NCBI GenBank assembly: GCA_030407005.1
Contig: JAUDYN010000005.1
Location: 1,240,001 to 1,304,000, forward strand
Length of the DNA stretch: 64,000 nt
Reading direction: 5' to 3'
DNA from: Desarmillaria ectypa
Taxonomy: Eukaryota; Basidiomycota; Agaricomycetes; Agaricales; Physalacriaceae
The first letter of the stretch is position 1. Each line of letters starts with the position of its first letter. Below the pieces are notes generated by a model. That model worked only from the letters and a program-made list of their open reading frames with translations, made no database searches and was not told the DNA's origin. Below are positions 1-12,427 of the stretch, one piece after another. The translations under genes were made by a program, and so were the position numbers.

Positions 1-3000
1 AATATGTCAATACCAGACCAATCTCAGCAGGACTTATTCCTGATACACCGACGACAGCAAATATCGCCACCTGGACGTTACGATCAGTGTTACCGATCAA
101 AATGGTGAGACCGGACGTACACAGAGAACCAACGTGGCGCCTAGAGCATCAAGCCTTACGGCTAACCAGCTTCTCGAGAATCAGAGTTCAATGGATGACG
201 ACGCTGTAGAGCACTGCTTACCGCTGATTGGTGACGGTTAGGATGAGCGCCCGATTCTCGAGATCGATGTAAAATCGATTATCATCTACAAACCGCGGAA
301 TCTCTCTATATGCTCGAATCGTGGGTAGACCTTAACCATGGCAGTTAATAACCAGCAGCCGAAATAGACAGAGTATTTACCTGTCAAAGACTCGGAGAAA
401 TGCGCATATAGAACTGAGCGAAGCATAGCGTCTAATCTCTTCATCTCTCGGGCGCTTGCGCGATAGAACGACGCAAAATATTGGTAACCAAATGCGATGA
501 CAAACACGGCGATAACTAGGAGGGGAAGATGAGTCGCAATCTATTGAAGAATCAATTTCGTACGGACTGAAATAGTGCTCAAGAACGGTGATAATTACGA
601 CGGCCCCCATGACGTTGGACATCGTGATCACGACTACAGGTGATTGAGGACAGATCAAATGGAATTGACCGGAAATAACGAACATAGTCTCATGGACGCT
701 GAAGATAATTTCAGCAATGGCAAAAAACCGGATACGCTTGACTTACTAGGGAGCTGATTATCAATCGCTAGAGGCCCGCATATATCAAAGGGAGAGCAGG
801 ATAACATACAAATCTACTGCTTACAGTCGATGTCTTTGCCAAAAATTCCCAGAATTCGTCCCATTGGCTAGACGGTGAGTATCACTATGCGTGACAATTG
901 ATTTCAGGGCTAGCCTTACTGTTGTGTCGAAAAAAACCATCGTAGCATGGAAGATACGCCACAAGGCATTCTTGTGCAGGTTCCTTGATATAAGCGACGA
1001 CGTTATATCGATAGAGATACCTCTGCAATATTCGCATGAGTAAGAACTGCCTCCAAACAGAGGAGATAATATGGCATACAACAACATCGTGAACAGAGCT
1101 TGTGACAACCCGAGGCCTGCATAAAGGACCTGGTAAAAAGAAAATTGACGGTGGAACGTACTTCGAAGACGTCAGTCTTGTTCGGATCGCGAACGAAACA
1201 GTCGATTCACTTTGCTTGCCACCAAACCAAAGTGTACGAACTAAGAATTTGACTGCCTTGCATTAGGATGACCGCAAGTGCGACAAAGAGAATGGTAATA
1301 AAACTTCGACCGGCAGCGAAGTAGCCTCGGTAAACTGTTGGGAGATGTAAGGTGAATTTCATACGATTATGGAGTATGCTTACCCGCCCATGGCAGGGAT
1401 CCAGTTGTGCGTCGCTCTTTTACAATGAGTCTACCTTCGAGCTTGCCTGTACCCTTACCACTCGCTCGAGCGGATTTCGACTTGATCTCTTCCAAGCCGT
1501 CGTCTTCATTAACATTTGATGCCTCTGGAGAAGAGCTGTTTCCACCGAACTCTGTCACCAGTCGAGTAAAATTTCCGTCGTCGGCAAGGAGTTGCTGATA
1601 CGTTCCTTGCTCAATTATACACCCGTCGTTCAAAGTATATATGTAATCACAGTGTGAGAGGAAGTGCACCGCATGAGTAACGAGTACCACGGTCCTCCCT
1701 TCTTGGACAAGGGGAAGAATTGCCCCGTGAAAGAGGGACTTTCCAACGTGAGCGTCAACTGTGAAAATCAGCATATCATATTCGGAAGTATAATAGGGGG
1801 GCTGACCGGCGGAAAGTGGGTCATCAAACAGAAGGATTTCAGCGTCATAATACAGGGCTCTTGCGATGTTCACCTGAAGATAATAATGTTTCACTGATGC
1901 GAGGTATGGAGCATAGACTCACTCTTTGCTTTTGCCCGCCGCTTAGATTGATACCTTTCTCCCCGATCTGAGATCGAAAACTTGAGATGATAGAGCGCAG
2001 ACGTCGAGAAAGAATATACCTCTGTCAAGTCTCCATCCGGTAACATTTGTAAGTCAGGAAGTAAACAGGCTCTTTCAACTACTGTCCAATACCTTGCTTC
2101 ATCCAACGGCTGTCCGAAGAGAATGTTATCTCTCTAGAATGTTGTCAGCGCCGTCCGCATAAGGGAAGGCGTGCCGAGAAAAACACACCAAAGTCGCATT
2201 TTGAATCCAAGCTGTCTGTGGACAATATGCAACCGGGCCTCTGAACGAAACGTTCCCAGATTTTTTTCTCATTTCCCCAATCAGACCCTGAAGCAGACTC
2301 GACTAGACGCAACACATCTTGACAACATATAATCGATTTAGAATTAATCTTACCTTTCCTGAGCCAACACGACCGACAACGGCGACTAAACGCTTCCTTG
2401 CCACTTCCATATTGATGCTAGACACACGAAACGGATGATCGGTAATCTTTTCAGTCGATGTTCCGTCTTCCAACTTTGTGAGGTCAGGTTCGGCATTGGA
2501 AGAAGGCAATTCCCATTCGAACGTCGCATCAGTTATCTTCAGAGCCGGGCCTTGTTGAGAGTTTATAACAAACGAAGCATCCGTTATAATTTCCGCGTGG
2601 AATATGCCGGATAGTCTTTCAAGCGCGTTTCGCGCATCTGCAGTTACAGACAGCGCCCTTGGCAGAAACATCATGGGCTGACGCAGTAGCTGTAGAACGA
2701 AGCTATATCAGCAAAGGATGATTGTGAAAGCTTGAACTCAAACTAACATTAAACAAACTCAAGGAGGCGAATATGACCGCAGCATCAAAAGATGCCGTTG
2801 TGCTGGTGTAAGTGACAAACGCGAGGGTGGAAGCCAATACAGGTATTGAATATGCAAACGCTGTGCTGATATGAACCGAATGAATAACCACCTAGAAAAC
2901 ACTAGATACTACGTACTTCGCTGATTGGGCATGGTGCATTTGGCGAATTCCCACTAGTTCCTTGTTTCGGATGTTGTTAATGCGCTCCAGGAGCGGTTCT

Positions 3001-4966
3001 TCATAGGTAAAATATTTCACAATCCGCATAGCGCCTTAGTATGCATTCAGCGAGATTTGGAAATTAAGAAGAAGATATTATGCTACCTAACACCTCCAAA
3101 AAGGTTTTTGCTCGTTCATCTGTGAATTTCATGGATCCTGAACGGATGGAGAATCGGTGCGCCATGAGACGCTCTTGGACTGGGGCGATGAGGATGAAAA
3201 GCAAAAATCCAGCCAATACGGAGGGTCCCAACTACACAGAACAATCTGCTTGAGGGCCCATGAAGTCTTTCGGATACTTGCCTGAACGAGCAGGATGATC
3301 AAGCAGACCATTACCTGAATTGGGGCGGTCCATCCTGGAAATGCTAACTAAAAGTCTCTACGGCGTCGGAGGACATCAGACATACCTGCATGCTATATAA
3401 TCATCAATAAGGGGTACAACCGTTGAAAAGTTGAACCACTTACGAACCACTGCGAGGCGGCATCTATCCTACTGACCTGTGCCGAGAGGGGTTGAGCTGA
3501 TATACAAATGCGGAACACGGGACTCACATCGGTGGATATGTGGTTGATGAGGGTAGCGTTGGAGAATTGAGTTCTAGCCTTCCCTGCCGATCTTCGTCGA
3601 ATACCACCGGAAACGATATCAATGATGGCTTACCGGTCAACACCACACTTCGTCTATAAATAGAATGAATGAGTGCCGCACGCGCTAACACGCCAGTAGT
3701 CATAGAGCGCCAGAAAAACTAGAAGAATCGTCCAAAGCATGTCGAGAGTAACATATTTATTGACTTACCTGGTGTGATGCAAGGCTTGTCAAGATCACGA
3801 TGCAGAAGAGTCCGATGGCCATCCCTATTCCTCGGCCTACACCAGGTGCTTCAGTTCCTTCAAAACGGGCAGTAGCGCGAGCCTTGGAAAATTTGATGAT
3901 AGACTTTACGTATAGTGTTAAACGTTGAGAACCGGGAAAGATAAATTCTCTATTGACCTTGACGAGGAGGGGCCCCATGAGTTGTGCCGTATCTCCAAAA
4001 ACCTAAAAAAACGATGTGTGGCTCTGAAGAGTGGAAAATTAGCCTACGGACCTTGAAAGCACCGCCAATCCAGAACATACTACCGAACACATCGTTGAGT
4101 GCCCATGCCAGACTCGGATTTCGTCGTGCTGTGACGGTTTTCCACCGATTTTCGAGGAAATGAAGACGTTCTCGATATTTGACGCCATATCTCAGTGCGC
4201 GCGCAGTCCAAAACGCACGTAGCATGATGCTCGGCTTTATTTTTCCGGAATCCAACATCATGTTCCATTCCTGAGCACTTTTCACTCGACGTTCCCATGC
4301 CGCATCCAATTGCTCTGAAAGAAGTCCCGATTCTTGGCTGGCGTGTAACTTCCAAAGATCAGGTGCTTGGAGAGTCCTTTGATATCCTAGCACCTGGAGA
4401 AAAGGTGTTCAAGTCACAGGTGCAGACACAGTTTGAAGGCATTACCATCATTGGCGTGATCCAAGAATAAGTTAATTTGGATAAGAGGGAGGCGTCTTCA
4501 AGCGGGATAACCTGAATATCTTAGAATCGTGACATCAACAGGACACGATAAATGACACACATACCGGGACGTCATATAATGACGTTCGTGCTGGTCCAGG
4601 CGCTTGGTTGGGAAGCCTGAGAGAGAGTTAAAGGCAATTCATTGAGCGGGATGTGTATAGAGCGTCACACTACCATATCTGCCACCATCGCTCTCTTGTT
4701 CGAAGTTTGAGCATACCAGCATCCAGTTCTAGTCGAATCGATGCATGACGCGCATCTGGGGGATCACCTTTGGTCGACTCTGTATTTTCGACTTTTTCGT
4801 CCATGATGGAGGGAGCAGCAACACAACCCTTGTCTGCACATCGTGCATTATATAGCGGAAATATGACGTACACTGAAGAAAGCAACTATGGAACAAGTAC
4901 TGAGCAAGAACCGGAACTGTCACGATCCGAAAGTAAAGACGGGCAATTACCACGGGCGTGAGATCC
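1..4966 (-). CDS. ABCC-family (MRP-type) ABC transporter, 3' end cut by window edge
   Basis: Multi-exon minus-strand gene for a full-length-type ABC transporter of subfamily C, which usually exports conjugates or other organic anions. Reading down the coordinates: a cytosolic stretch (about 4.1-4.4 kb); transmembrane domain 1 (about 4.0-2.7 kb, including GDTAQLMGPLLVK); nucleotide-binding domain 1 with Walker A GRVGSGK interrupted by an intron near 2.35 kb, Q-loop PQTAWIQNATL, signature LSGGQKQRV near 1.95 kb and Walker B ILLFDDPLSAVDAH near 1.8 kb; then transmembrane domain 2 (SRNLHKNALWRIFHATMVFFDTT near 0.95 kb and ASFYRASAREMKRLDAML near 0.45 kb). NBD2 lies beyond the left edge. Exons join in frame wherever I checked them, so the gene looks functional. 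The extreme 5' exons could not be resolved; the first exon I trust begins at 4966. It is divergent from the siderophore synthetase, but a role in siderophore export is only inference. Confidence 0.85.
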
Positions 4967-6434
4967 TACAAGAAGAGACATACAGTCTTCTAACCGTGTT
5001 GGTCATTCTAGATAGGTAGATGGATAAATATGATGATCAAGGTATTCCAAAAATGGCATTCTGATTACCCAGTGAGCGTGCCAGAAATCCCAGTTCAGCC
5101 ACTGAAAATTTCTTGGTCCCAGGTCTGACCGCCTTGTCTCCTCACAGGGTACTCGCACTCATCACATAAATCCCATAGGTACAATGGCTTCTGACCTTTC
5201 AAGTTTACTTTGACAGAGATTTCTTCCAAAATACTTACACCAGCTGTATCACGTTCTTGATTTATGACATCGGTACTGGTTCTGCGACTTTGAGCTTCAT
5301 AGACCGTCTTCTTGCATGAACGATGTTAATCGAAACGTTCGTCATGATGCACCCACTGAATGCGTCCGGTTCTCACCGGAATAGCTTCGGGAACAAATGG
5401 ACAAACAATAGACAGTTACCCGCGTACTCATGCTCACGATATCAGGATCCCATTAGGAGCAGGGTGGCTTTTTTCTGAGCCGACTTAATGGTAGTTGTCT
5501 CTTTTTTTGCACACGGCCAAGTCACGAGAAGGCGATTCGCATCCGGCTGTTCTTCCGGTTCGGTGTTTTCTCATAACACTCTATTTTGTTCCGCTACGAG
5601 TGTTCATAGGAAGCTGTTTTGCTCACGACATACTGTTCTGAGTCCTCTCTTTGATGCTCCACAGCCGTTCATCGCGCCTTCCTAATGGCCTTTGAATAGG
5701 GGGGGAAACCGACAGGCGGCTATCGCAAGCAGACAAAATCGTGCTAAAAGTCTCTCACTAGAATGTTTTTCAACCCATCCCGTAATTGCCCAAGCCTCTT
5801 ATTTGGCAGCGTCGAGGCTAAATACACAGCACAATCTTACGAAAAACACCAGGTGAACTATCATATGGCTTCGAATGCAGAGTTGACGATATTTTTCAGG
5901 TTTCAAACCGGTGAAAACAGCAATCCTTCCCGCGTCAACTAAGAAAAACACAGGCGTTCTTTACCGCTAGTGGACCATGGTGTACAACGTCTTAATTTGC
6001 CATACGAAATGGATCACCACATATTGCCAAATGAGGTCTTTTCCAATTCACCCACTAAGGATTCGCAAGCTTCCGTAATAATCCTTGATTAACCTGTTTC
6101 AGCAAACCTCCGGTATCGATTAACTTTCTCAACATTAAATGCCGACGTTGGTTCTCTTGGAACCGATATCGTGTCTTCCCAATGCTCTCTATGGAATAGC
6201 CGTATAATAGTATTTTAGGAGAGTCGAGAAACGTCGGTGCTGATTCGTGATGTTCTGATTTTGTCGCTGATTTAAGTTGTGGTTTATTGCTCAACCATCA
6301 AGGCTGTACCTTTTCAACAGAAATGACATGTGCGTAAACGGAACTTGGCTTCTTTCCCCCAGTTTTACGTTTAATCCGCATTCCTACAAATAGCCCTCCT
6401 CATTAAAACTAAGGTTTTCCCCTCATCTACCAAC
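4967..6434. other. Intergenic region between the divergent ABC transporter and NIS synthetase
   Basis: About 1.4 kb separates the two divergent genes. It may hold unresolved first exons of the ABC transporter: a tryptophan-rich open stretch (QWLNWDFWHAHW) lies on the minus strand near 5.07-5.1 kb and could splice in phase to the exon at 4966. Short open frames at 5488-5685 (plus) and 6055-6294 (minus) show no recognisable family and are probably chance. I saw no perfect ATCWGATAA motif here. Confidence 0.5.
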
Positions 6435-8613
6435 ATGTCATCTCAACCAGTAAACGTCGTCGACAACGCTACATTTGCCGTTTCTTCTCGTCTTCTTTCC
6501 TGCCTAGTAACTGAATCCTTGCTGCGTGCATTTTACGTCCCGCTCGACCATAGTGATCGCGCCACTGGGATACTCGTAATTCTGTCCACCACCTCATTAT
6601 CAGAACAGTCTGTCATCAACCGAGTGCTTCAGTCGCGTGACATCTTTGCCGTCGTTCTTCTTCGCAACACGCCAGTTCTCTCCAATGTCGAGGCGGATAA
6701 GCATGGCCAATCTGTCGGCCTTGTGGATCCCCTTGACATGCTTCCTGAAATTTACGAACTTACCCAGAACTCGAACAGTAACATAAGCGTAGGACGGTGC
6801 TTGTCCTACCTGCTTCTCGTCATTGATTTCTCCCAATAGGATGATCTCTCCAGGACGGTGAAGGAGACTTTGGTGCCTCCTCACTGGGATCTGCGGCCAG
6901 TAGAATTGGTTAAAATAGATCATCCATTGCATCTCTGGAGAAAGTTCGTGAAAGACATGGTCGTTCAGGATGCCTCCATTGAAGAGGAGATTCTAAGCTC
7001 TTTCCACTGGCAGTGTGAGTTCGCGGGAGCAGTACACGGTGCCGCCCATTGATGAATGATAAACAGTGGCATCATTCAAGAATCCACCCGCCTGTCCAAC
7101 ACTGTCGTCTGCAGCTATTGATTGGGAGCAAAGCCTGGTGGCCGGCCATCCCACCCACCCAGTAAGTGCACGCAATGGCAAACGATCACGCTGGCTTACG
7201 AACCAATTCAGATGCATAGGGCCCGAATGGTTCCACTGAGTCTCTCTGACTACGACTGGTACAACCCAGTCATACGCTTTGCTCGTGTCCCTCGTTCGCA
7301 CTTGGATATTCAAGGACCATTCGATGTCATGAGTCTGGCTCTAGCCCAAAGGGCCGCCCAGCGGGCAGGGAAAATGCTAAGCATCGATGACACGACTGTC
7401 ATTGTTCCTATCCATGAAGTTCAAATTACGAACATCATTGCGAAATTTCAGGGCGTCGATATTCTACCGCCGGATATCAGCGTCCGGGCTCGTGGACAGG
7501 CCAGCATCAGGTCCGTAATTTTTCGTGAAACTTAGTCAATAGCTCAATTTTATTTTCTAGAACCGTTGTAATATCGGAATTGCCTCGAATGGCGCTTAAA
7601 GTATCAGTCGGAGTCAAGATCTCTTCTTCTTTGCGCACGATATCCCATTTTACGGCCAACTTTGGCCCCAGATTCTCATCAGAGATCGTTCCTAAGCTGG
7701 AATTTGATCATGAAATTCTTTCCATCGAACGGGAACCCGCCAGCGCTGTGTACAGCGGCGTGGATCCAGAAGTTGCTAAGCATTTCACGGCAATTTTCAG
7801 GGAAACATATCAACCTGCGCATGGTGAATGTGTAATAGTTTGCGCAGCTTTGCTTGAGGTAGGCCACAAGGGCGTTCCCGTAGGCGTTTCTGCCGTGGAA
7901 CATGTATTCAACCTTGATACCTACGAAAAACGGGCTGAATTCTTAGAAAGGTGAGACGATGCTTCTTGCTTTTTCACAGTTATTGTCATTCTGACATGTA
8001 GGCACTAGATACATACGCATTGCCTGCGAGGCATTGTTACCACCACTAATCCACAATGGTGTGGCATTTGAAGCCCATGCGCAGAACGTCCTCGCACGGT
8101 TCAACATCGAATCCGGGAATCTGCTCGGGTTCGTTGTACGTGATCTTGGGGGCCTGCGAATTCATCCGGCTACGTTGGCTAGATCTACTGGCGTCAATTT
8201 TGATTTTTTGCCGGGTCATTGCGTTGTTACCAGCACCACGGAAGAGGCCTACCCAAAATTCTACCACACCTTCATTCACAACCACTTGCAGCGACTGATC
8301 CGGGTCCTCGGGATGCATTACAACGGCTGTGGATGGGAAATCCTTAGGCGTCACTTGAATGTAATTATCCCCGCCGACCACGAGCTGCATAAGGTCTGGT
8401 TGGATCCTGGGAGCGAGACCGTTTCTGGGAAATGTTTGATGAGGATGCGGCTGCAAGGATTGTACCGGGATGTAAGTATTTTTTGGATTTCCGTGTCAGC
8501 AGTCTGACTGTCATATTACATAGATGGTGTTCAGTCCTTTCCCGAACCTGATTCTGTACTGTCCTTCAAACCTTGCTGGAACGAACTGTGGGGTGCCTGG
8601 TCGGGAAAATTGA
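6435..8613 (+). CDS. NIS (IucA/IucC-type) siderophore synthetase
   Basis: Predicted NRPS-independent siderophore synthetase, an ATP-dependent enzyme that couples a carboxylic acid such as citrate to an amine or alcohol to build a hydroxamate or carboxylate siderophore. Seven exons join in frame: 6435-6788, 6840-7014, 7115-7161, 7212-7510, 7561-7950, 8009-8471 and 8524-8613, giving 605 residues, the usual family length. Family landmarks in order: N-terminal PLDHSDRATG; GHPTHPMHRAR (about residues 187-197), split by an intron; a central IHEVQITNI segment followed by QASIRTV (about 290); HNGVAFEAHAQN; and VRDLGGLRI in the C-terminal half. No frameshift or internal stop was seen. It starts at the first in-frame ATG. 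The substrate cannot be told from sequence. Fungal members occur (rhizoferrin synthetase in Mucoromycota is one), and the family is mainly bacterial, so an old transfer is possible. Confidence 0.88.
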
Positions 8614-8748
8614 AGACCCTGGATGAGTGGTAATCCAATCAGTATATGTGATTCACAGTGTTTGTCAGTGAAATGAAGTAGGCACCATACGATAATCAAA
8701 TGTGATGGCTTTTGGTTTCTTGACCGAGTTCTTCAGACCGAGGTGGGT

Positions 8749-8790
8749 ATCTGATAAGATGGAGGAAAGTGAAGAGTGATTATCTGATAA
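8749..8790 (+). promoter_or_regulatory. Pair of ATCTGATAA GATA elements (iron-GATA-factor type)
   Basis: Two perfect copies of ATCTGATAA lie at 8749-8757 and 8782-8790, 33 bp apart and in the same orientation. The second sits in TTATCTGATAA, which is two GATAA half-sites facing each other around one base. ATCWGATAA is the known consensus for fungal iron-regulating GATA repressors (Urbs1/SRE/SreA/Fep1). They lie 136 bp after the siderophore synthetase stop and 128 bp before the ATG of the C2-domain gene. Binding and the regulated gene are inference. Confidence 0.55.
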
Positions 8791-8917
8791 GATCAGAAGA
8801 CATTTTCCGTGAGAAAGTCAGCTGCCATGCACAGCGCCAAAGACACCGCATCGATGGACACCGAAACACAGCGCGACAGACAGCTTATCGCCATCGACCG
8901 CCATATCTCCCATAGAT

Positions 8918-10541
8918 ATGTCAGGAGACGAACTTGGTACTCTCATTATCGTTGTTCTCAAAGCCCGAAACTTGATAGATAAACACTCTTTTTACAAGCA
9001 AGACGTTTATTCTCAGCTGGCCATCAACGGTCAGTCCTTGACGCTTGATTAGTTGGTTTCGTCTAATCCAGCCAAAGGAACGACAAAGAAAACGGAGGTC
9101 GATGTCAAAGGGGGCCAGCATCCTGTTTGGGATGCTGAAATCAGATTCCCGGTTATGAAGGTCACTGCCGATAAATATCGGAAGTTAGAATTATCCTGCT
9201 GGTCGAAAGAGCCCAGAACAGATGAATTGCTTGGGCAAGCGAAGATTGACATATCAGAGACGTTGAAGACCGGTGAGTTCGACGGTAAGCGACTGTTTCA
9301 ACTAAACGTTAGACGTCGGATTGATGCGTTATGCAGGCTGGGTTTTGTTGGACATTGACGGCGTCCAGCGAGGCGAAGTGTATCTGGAGATCACGTATTA
9401 CTCTAATGCTCCTCCGCCACAGACAGCTCCTGTAAAAGGTCCGACGCGAACACCTGTGGCAGCTACCCTCGCACCTTCGGGAGGCGGTCCGCTGAACAGA
9501 AGGCCGTCGAAATTTCCTGCGGCTGATAGACTTGCACGACCAGCTTCTTACTACCAAGTTCCAGCCGCTCTGAAGCCATCGGTTCCGGGTAACAGGGTCA
9601 GTCCTCTCAGGGATCAGAACTTACCCACACCTTCTGCGGAATCGCGTCCGCCTTCCCATTCGCCCAAAGGCCGTGATAGTGCACTTCCGTCCCTGCCTGA
9701 AGAGAAAGTCGGACGTCACTCGAAAGTACCTTCTCAACCCCAGATAGTTCCGTCTTCGCTCCGTCCTGGAAATGTCTCGGCGCCCAACTCACGCCCACCA
9801 TCTGACCATTTACATCCTTCATCACCTCCACCAACACATACAAACTTTGGTTACACAGTTCCCACCGCTAACCCGTATGGAAGCGTCACACGGTCGCCAA
9901 GCTCACTCCCAGCAGCCGACCAGTTTCATCCTACCTCACCACCGCCATCTGTATACCCACCTTCTACCCCTACTCCGTACGGAAATACCCTAGATGCCGC
10001 TTCTCGTCACCCTCCCCCAGGTCCGTATTCCGGCTCGTCCTTGCATGTCCCACCCAATCTCCCAACTCCTCCTAAACAACACAATCCCTTGTGGTCCGAT
10101 TCCGAGGCACTCACGGGCCTGGTCTCATTTCCCTTGCCGAATGTCGGACCGCCTGCGCCTCCATCACAGACACCGGCAAATTACGAGTACAATGCGCACT
10201 CTGCCTATCCCGGAGCGCACAACGGATACCTTCCGGCACAGCCGACCTATTGTCCGCAGTCAGCAAACGAGCGCAGTGGTCTTCTTGATCCGTATCTGAT
10301 CGCTCGCTACCAATCACCCCTTCCTCTTCCACCGGATGCTCAAAATTCCAAGCCCATGCCTCTACCGCCTTCTCCCGCACCTGCCCGATCATCGCCTCCA
10401 TCTTCAACGCCTGGCCCTGATTCATCTCGTCTTGAAGCACTGAGAGCTGCGGAAGCAGAGGCAGCTCGGCGAAAAGAACAGGAGGAGAAGGATTTGGAAC
10501 TAGCAAGGCAGCTCGATTTGGAACTGAATCTTGCGCCCTAG
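8918..10541 (+). CDS. C2-domain protein with long proline-rich tail (Inn1/Fic1-like architecture)
   Basis: Three exons (8918-9029, 9072-9284, 9337-10541) give a 509-residue protein. Residues 1 to about 125 form one C2 domain: GTLIIVVLKARNLIDKH, then the TKKTEVDVKGGQHPVWD core, and LLDIDGVQRGEVYLEITYY at its end. C2 domains bind acidic phospholipids or proteins. The rest is low-complexity and rich in Pro, Ser and Tyr with many PxxP motifs, ending in a short charged helix rich in Glu, Arg and Ala. N-terminal C2 plus a PxxP tail is the layout of yeast Inn1 and fission yeast Fic1, cytokinesis proteins whose tails bind SH3 domains; that role is inferred from architecture only. The first intron is only 42 nt, but reading through it hits a stop, and splicing it restores the C2 core exactly. 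Confidence 0.75.
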
Positions 10542-10730
10542 AGGACCGGGATGCCTGGAAGTTGAAGGCAAGCCGTTGTACCCACCTTAATTTTATAGTC
10601 ATAATATCTAAGCCCGCGTTGACCCTGCAGTAATAGCAGGGCTCGACGTACTGAACACTAAGTCCATAGTTTGTAATATACACAAGTAAGGTTACGTACG
10701 ATGAGTAGAATATTATGCTGTCCACTTTCA

Positions 10731-11800
10731 TTACACTTGTCTGGTAGTTAATCTATCATTATGGCGCATCGTAAAATTCTCGGCATTGAGTTCTCCATGC
10801 TGCACCCCTTTTGACTGCCTCAAATCAAAGAAGAACGTCAAAAGATAGAAAGTGAAACCGAAAGAGATGGTCCATTCAAGGATGGCTGATGAATATAGGT
10901 GCTGAGACTGACAAGGAAACATGAGTAGTGGGCGAGAACAAACCTCCGACATTAGTACTTTGGTACAATGCGACCCCGAATGCAAAGGCCAAGAGAATAA
11001 GGATGGTGGCTACGATAGCCTTGACGAGATATGCTATTTTCAATGTCCTGACATGTTGGAAGTCTCTGCTGAGCCATCGGAACTGAGGTGAACCGTTATC
11101 AGAACTGTATACATACAGCACGAGTACAGTACTCACCTCAATAACAGTGAAGATAGCACTAATGGCAACGCCAAGGATGAACACGAGCAAAAACACTCGA
11201 TGAAGAGACGTGTGGCGCTTTGTGTCGAAGATAGATAGTAGAATGATCCCACAGCCCCCAATGAACGAACCAAATATTGACAGATATCCAAAAACCCGTT
11301 CTCTAGTGCGCATGTGAGGCACTAGGCTGATAGTCGATGAGGTTGATTGAAAGTGATGTGACAACGAAGCCTACCGGCCAACATGTCTTAAGCCCCGCTC
11401 GACACATAAGGACAGGAAGAAGCAAACAGCAGTTATGGCACAACCGACTATAAACAGCGGCTTGAGAATATCGGCGCCTAACACGAATGTGTTTAATAGA
11501 TAAATGTAGAACATTAATAGGCGGATTCTGCACCAATATCAGATATGTACGCGATGGAACCTTCCATGGACACTATGAATGAAATCAATATGAACCAGAT
11601 CTCGCTTCAGAAAAAAAGAACACACCATAATGTGGTCGCCCAGTGGCCAGCCATGTTATCAGCATGGATAGTAAGGTAGCTGACGAATACCATGAGAAAT
11701 GAGGAACACGAGGTAATGCCGGAGCCACAGTACAGAACCACATGAACCCCCCAAGGATGGGTATCCAGATATACGCCCAATGTTGATGCTCGTCACTCAT
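10731..11800 (-). CDS. Frag1/DRAM/Sfk1-family multipass membrane protein
   Basis: Six or so minus-strand exons encode a roughly 290-residue multi-spanning protein of the Frag1/DRAM/Sfk1 family. The start HWAYIWIPILGGFMWF is followed, after a short intron, by TLLSMLITWLATGRPHY, then MEGSIAYISDIGA, all typical of the family N-terminus. Later hydrophobic helices read ADILKPLFIVGCAITAV, LSIFGSFIGGCGIILLSIFD, VFLLVFILGVAISAIF, AYLVKAIVATILILLAFAFG and ISFGFTFYLLTFFFDL; the protein ends TRQV. Yeast Sfk1 helps hold the PI 4-kinase complex at the plasma membrane, and animal DRAM proteins act in lysosomes; which applies here is unknown. It converges on the C2-domain gene with under 200 bp between stops. 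The splice sites checked all keep the frame. Confidence 0.8.
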
Positions 11801-12427
11801 GGAAATCAGGTAAAGGAAGATTCAGAAAAGGTAGAACAGAAAACGCCGAGGCCCGGAGAACGGACATTTTGTAAGCTGCGAATTTTGATTCAAGAACGGG
11901 TCGACGCGTGTTGACATAATTGTTCCACGAGATATACGCGCATCTTAGACACAGCGTTATGCCTTGGAGAATTTTCGGCTACCAGCACCACTCTGACCAG
12001 ATGTCGCTGATGAAATTTGCTACCGGGCATTGACAAAAGAACAAGGTAGAGAATGTCAATGTCACGTGCATAGAAAAGTTGCGGAAATTTCTCTCACAAA
12101 TTCAATGGCCTCCAGCATACTTACGGTCTCAAGTTGAATAGAGTCAAGCTACGGTGCTATGCAAGACCCATATCCAAGTCATTGATCAGCGTCTATCCAT
12201 CAAGCGTTCTTGGTGTCCATTCAAGGTACTCGGCGCTCCACTTACTCTCCACAGCATGTTAACATACCGTCTTACGTACGCTCATTCACGGATTCCTGAT
12301 ATGCATCGTATCCAAGCGCTCATGGGACGACCTTTGCGTATCAGCTCCGTGAACAGCTCCAGCATTCGCCATTCAAATCCCGATGCAGATTGCTATATAA
12401 TGGGGATTGGAAGTCCTCTTTTCTTAA
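11801..12427. other. Intergenic, upstream of P450 copy 1
   Basis: Shared 5' region of the minus-strand Frag1-type gene and the plus-strand P450 copy. It contains a TATATAA box at 12394-12400, 28 bp before the P450 ATG. An open frame beginning at 12154 runs into the P450 5' end but its upstream part resembles nothing I know. Confidence 0.4.
12394..12400 (+). promoter_or_regulatory. TATA box of P450 copy 1
   Basis: TATATAA lies 28 bp upstream of the P450 copy 1 ATG at 12428. The same sequence occurs upstream of copy 2 at 14902-14908, which supports a duplicated promoter as well as a duplicated coding region. Confidence 0.45.
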
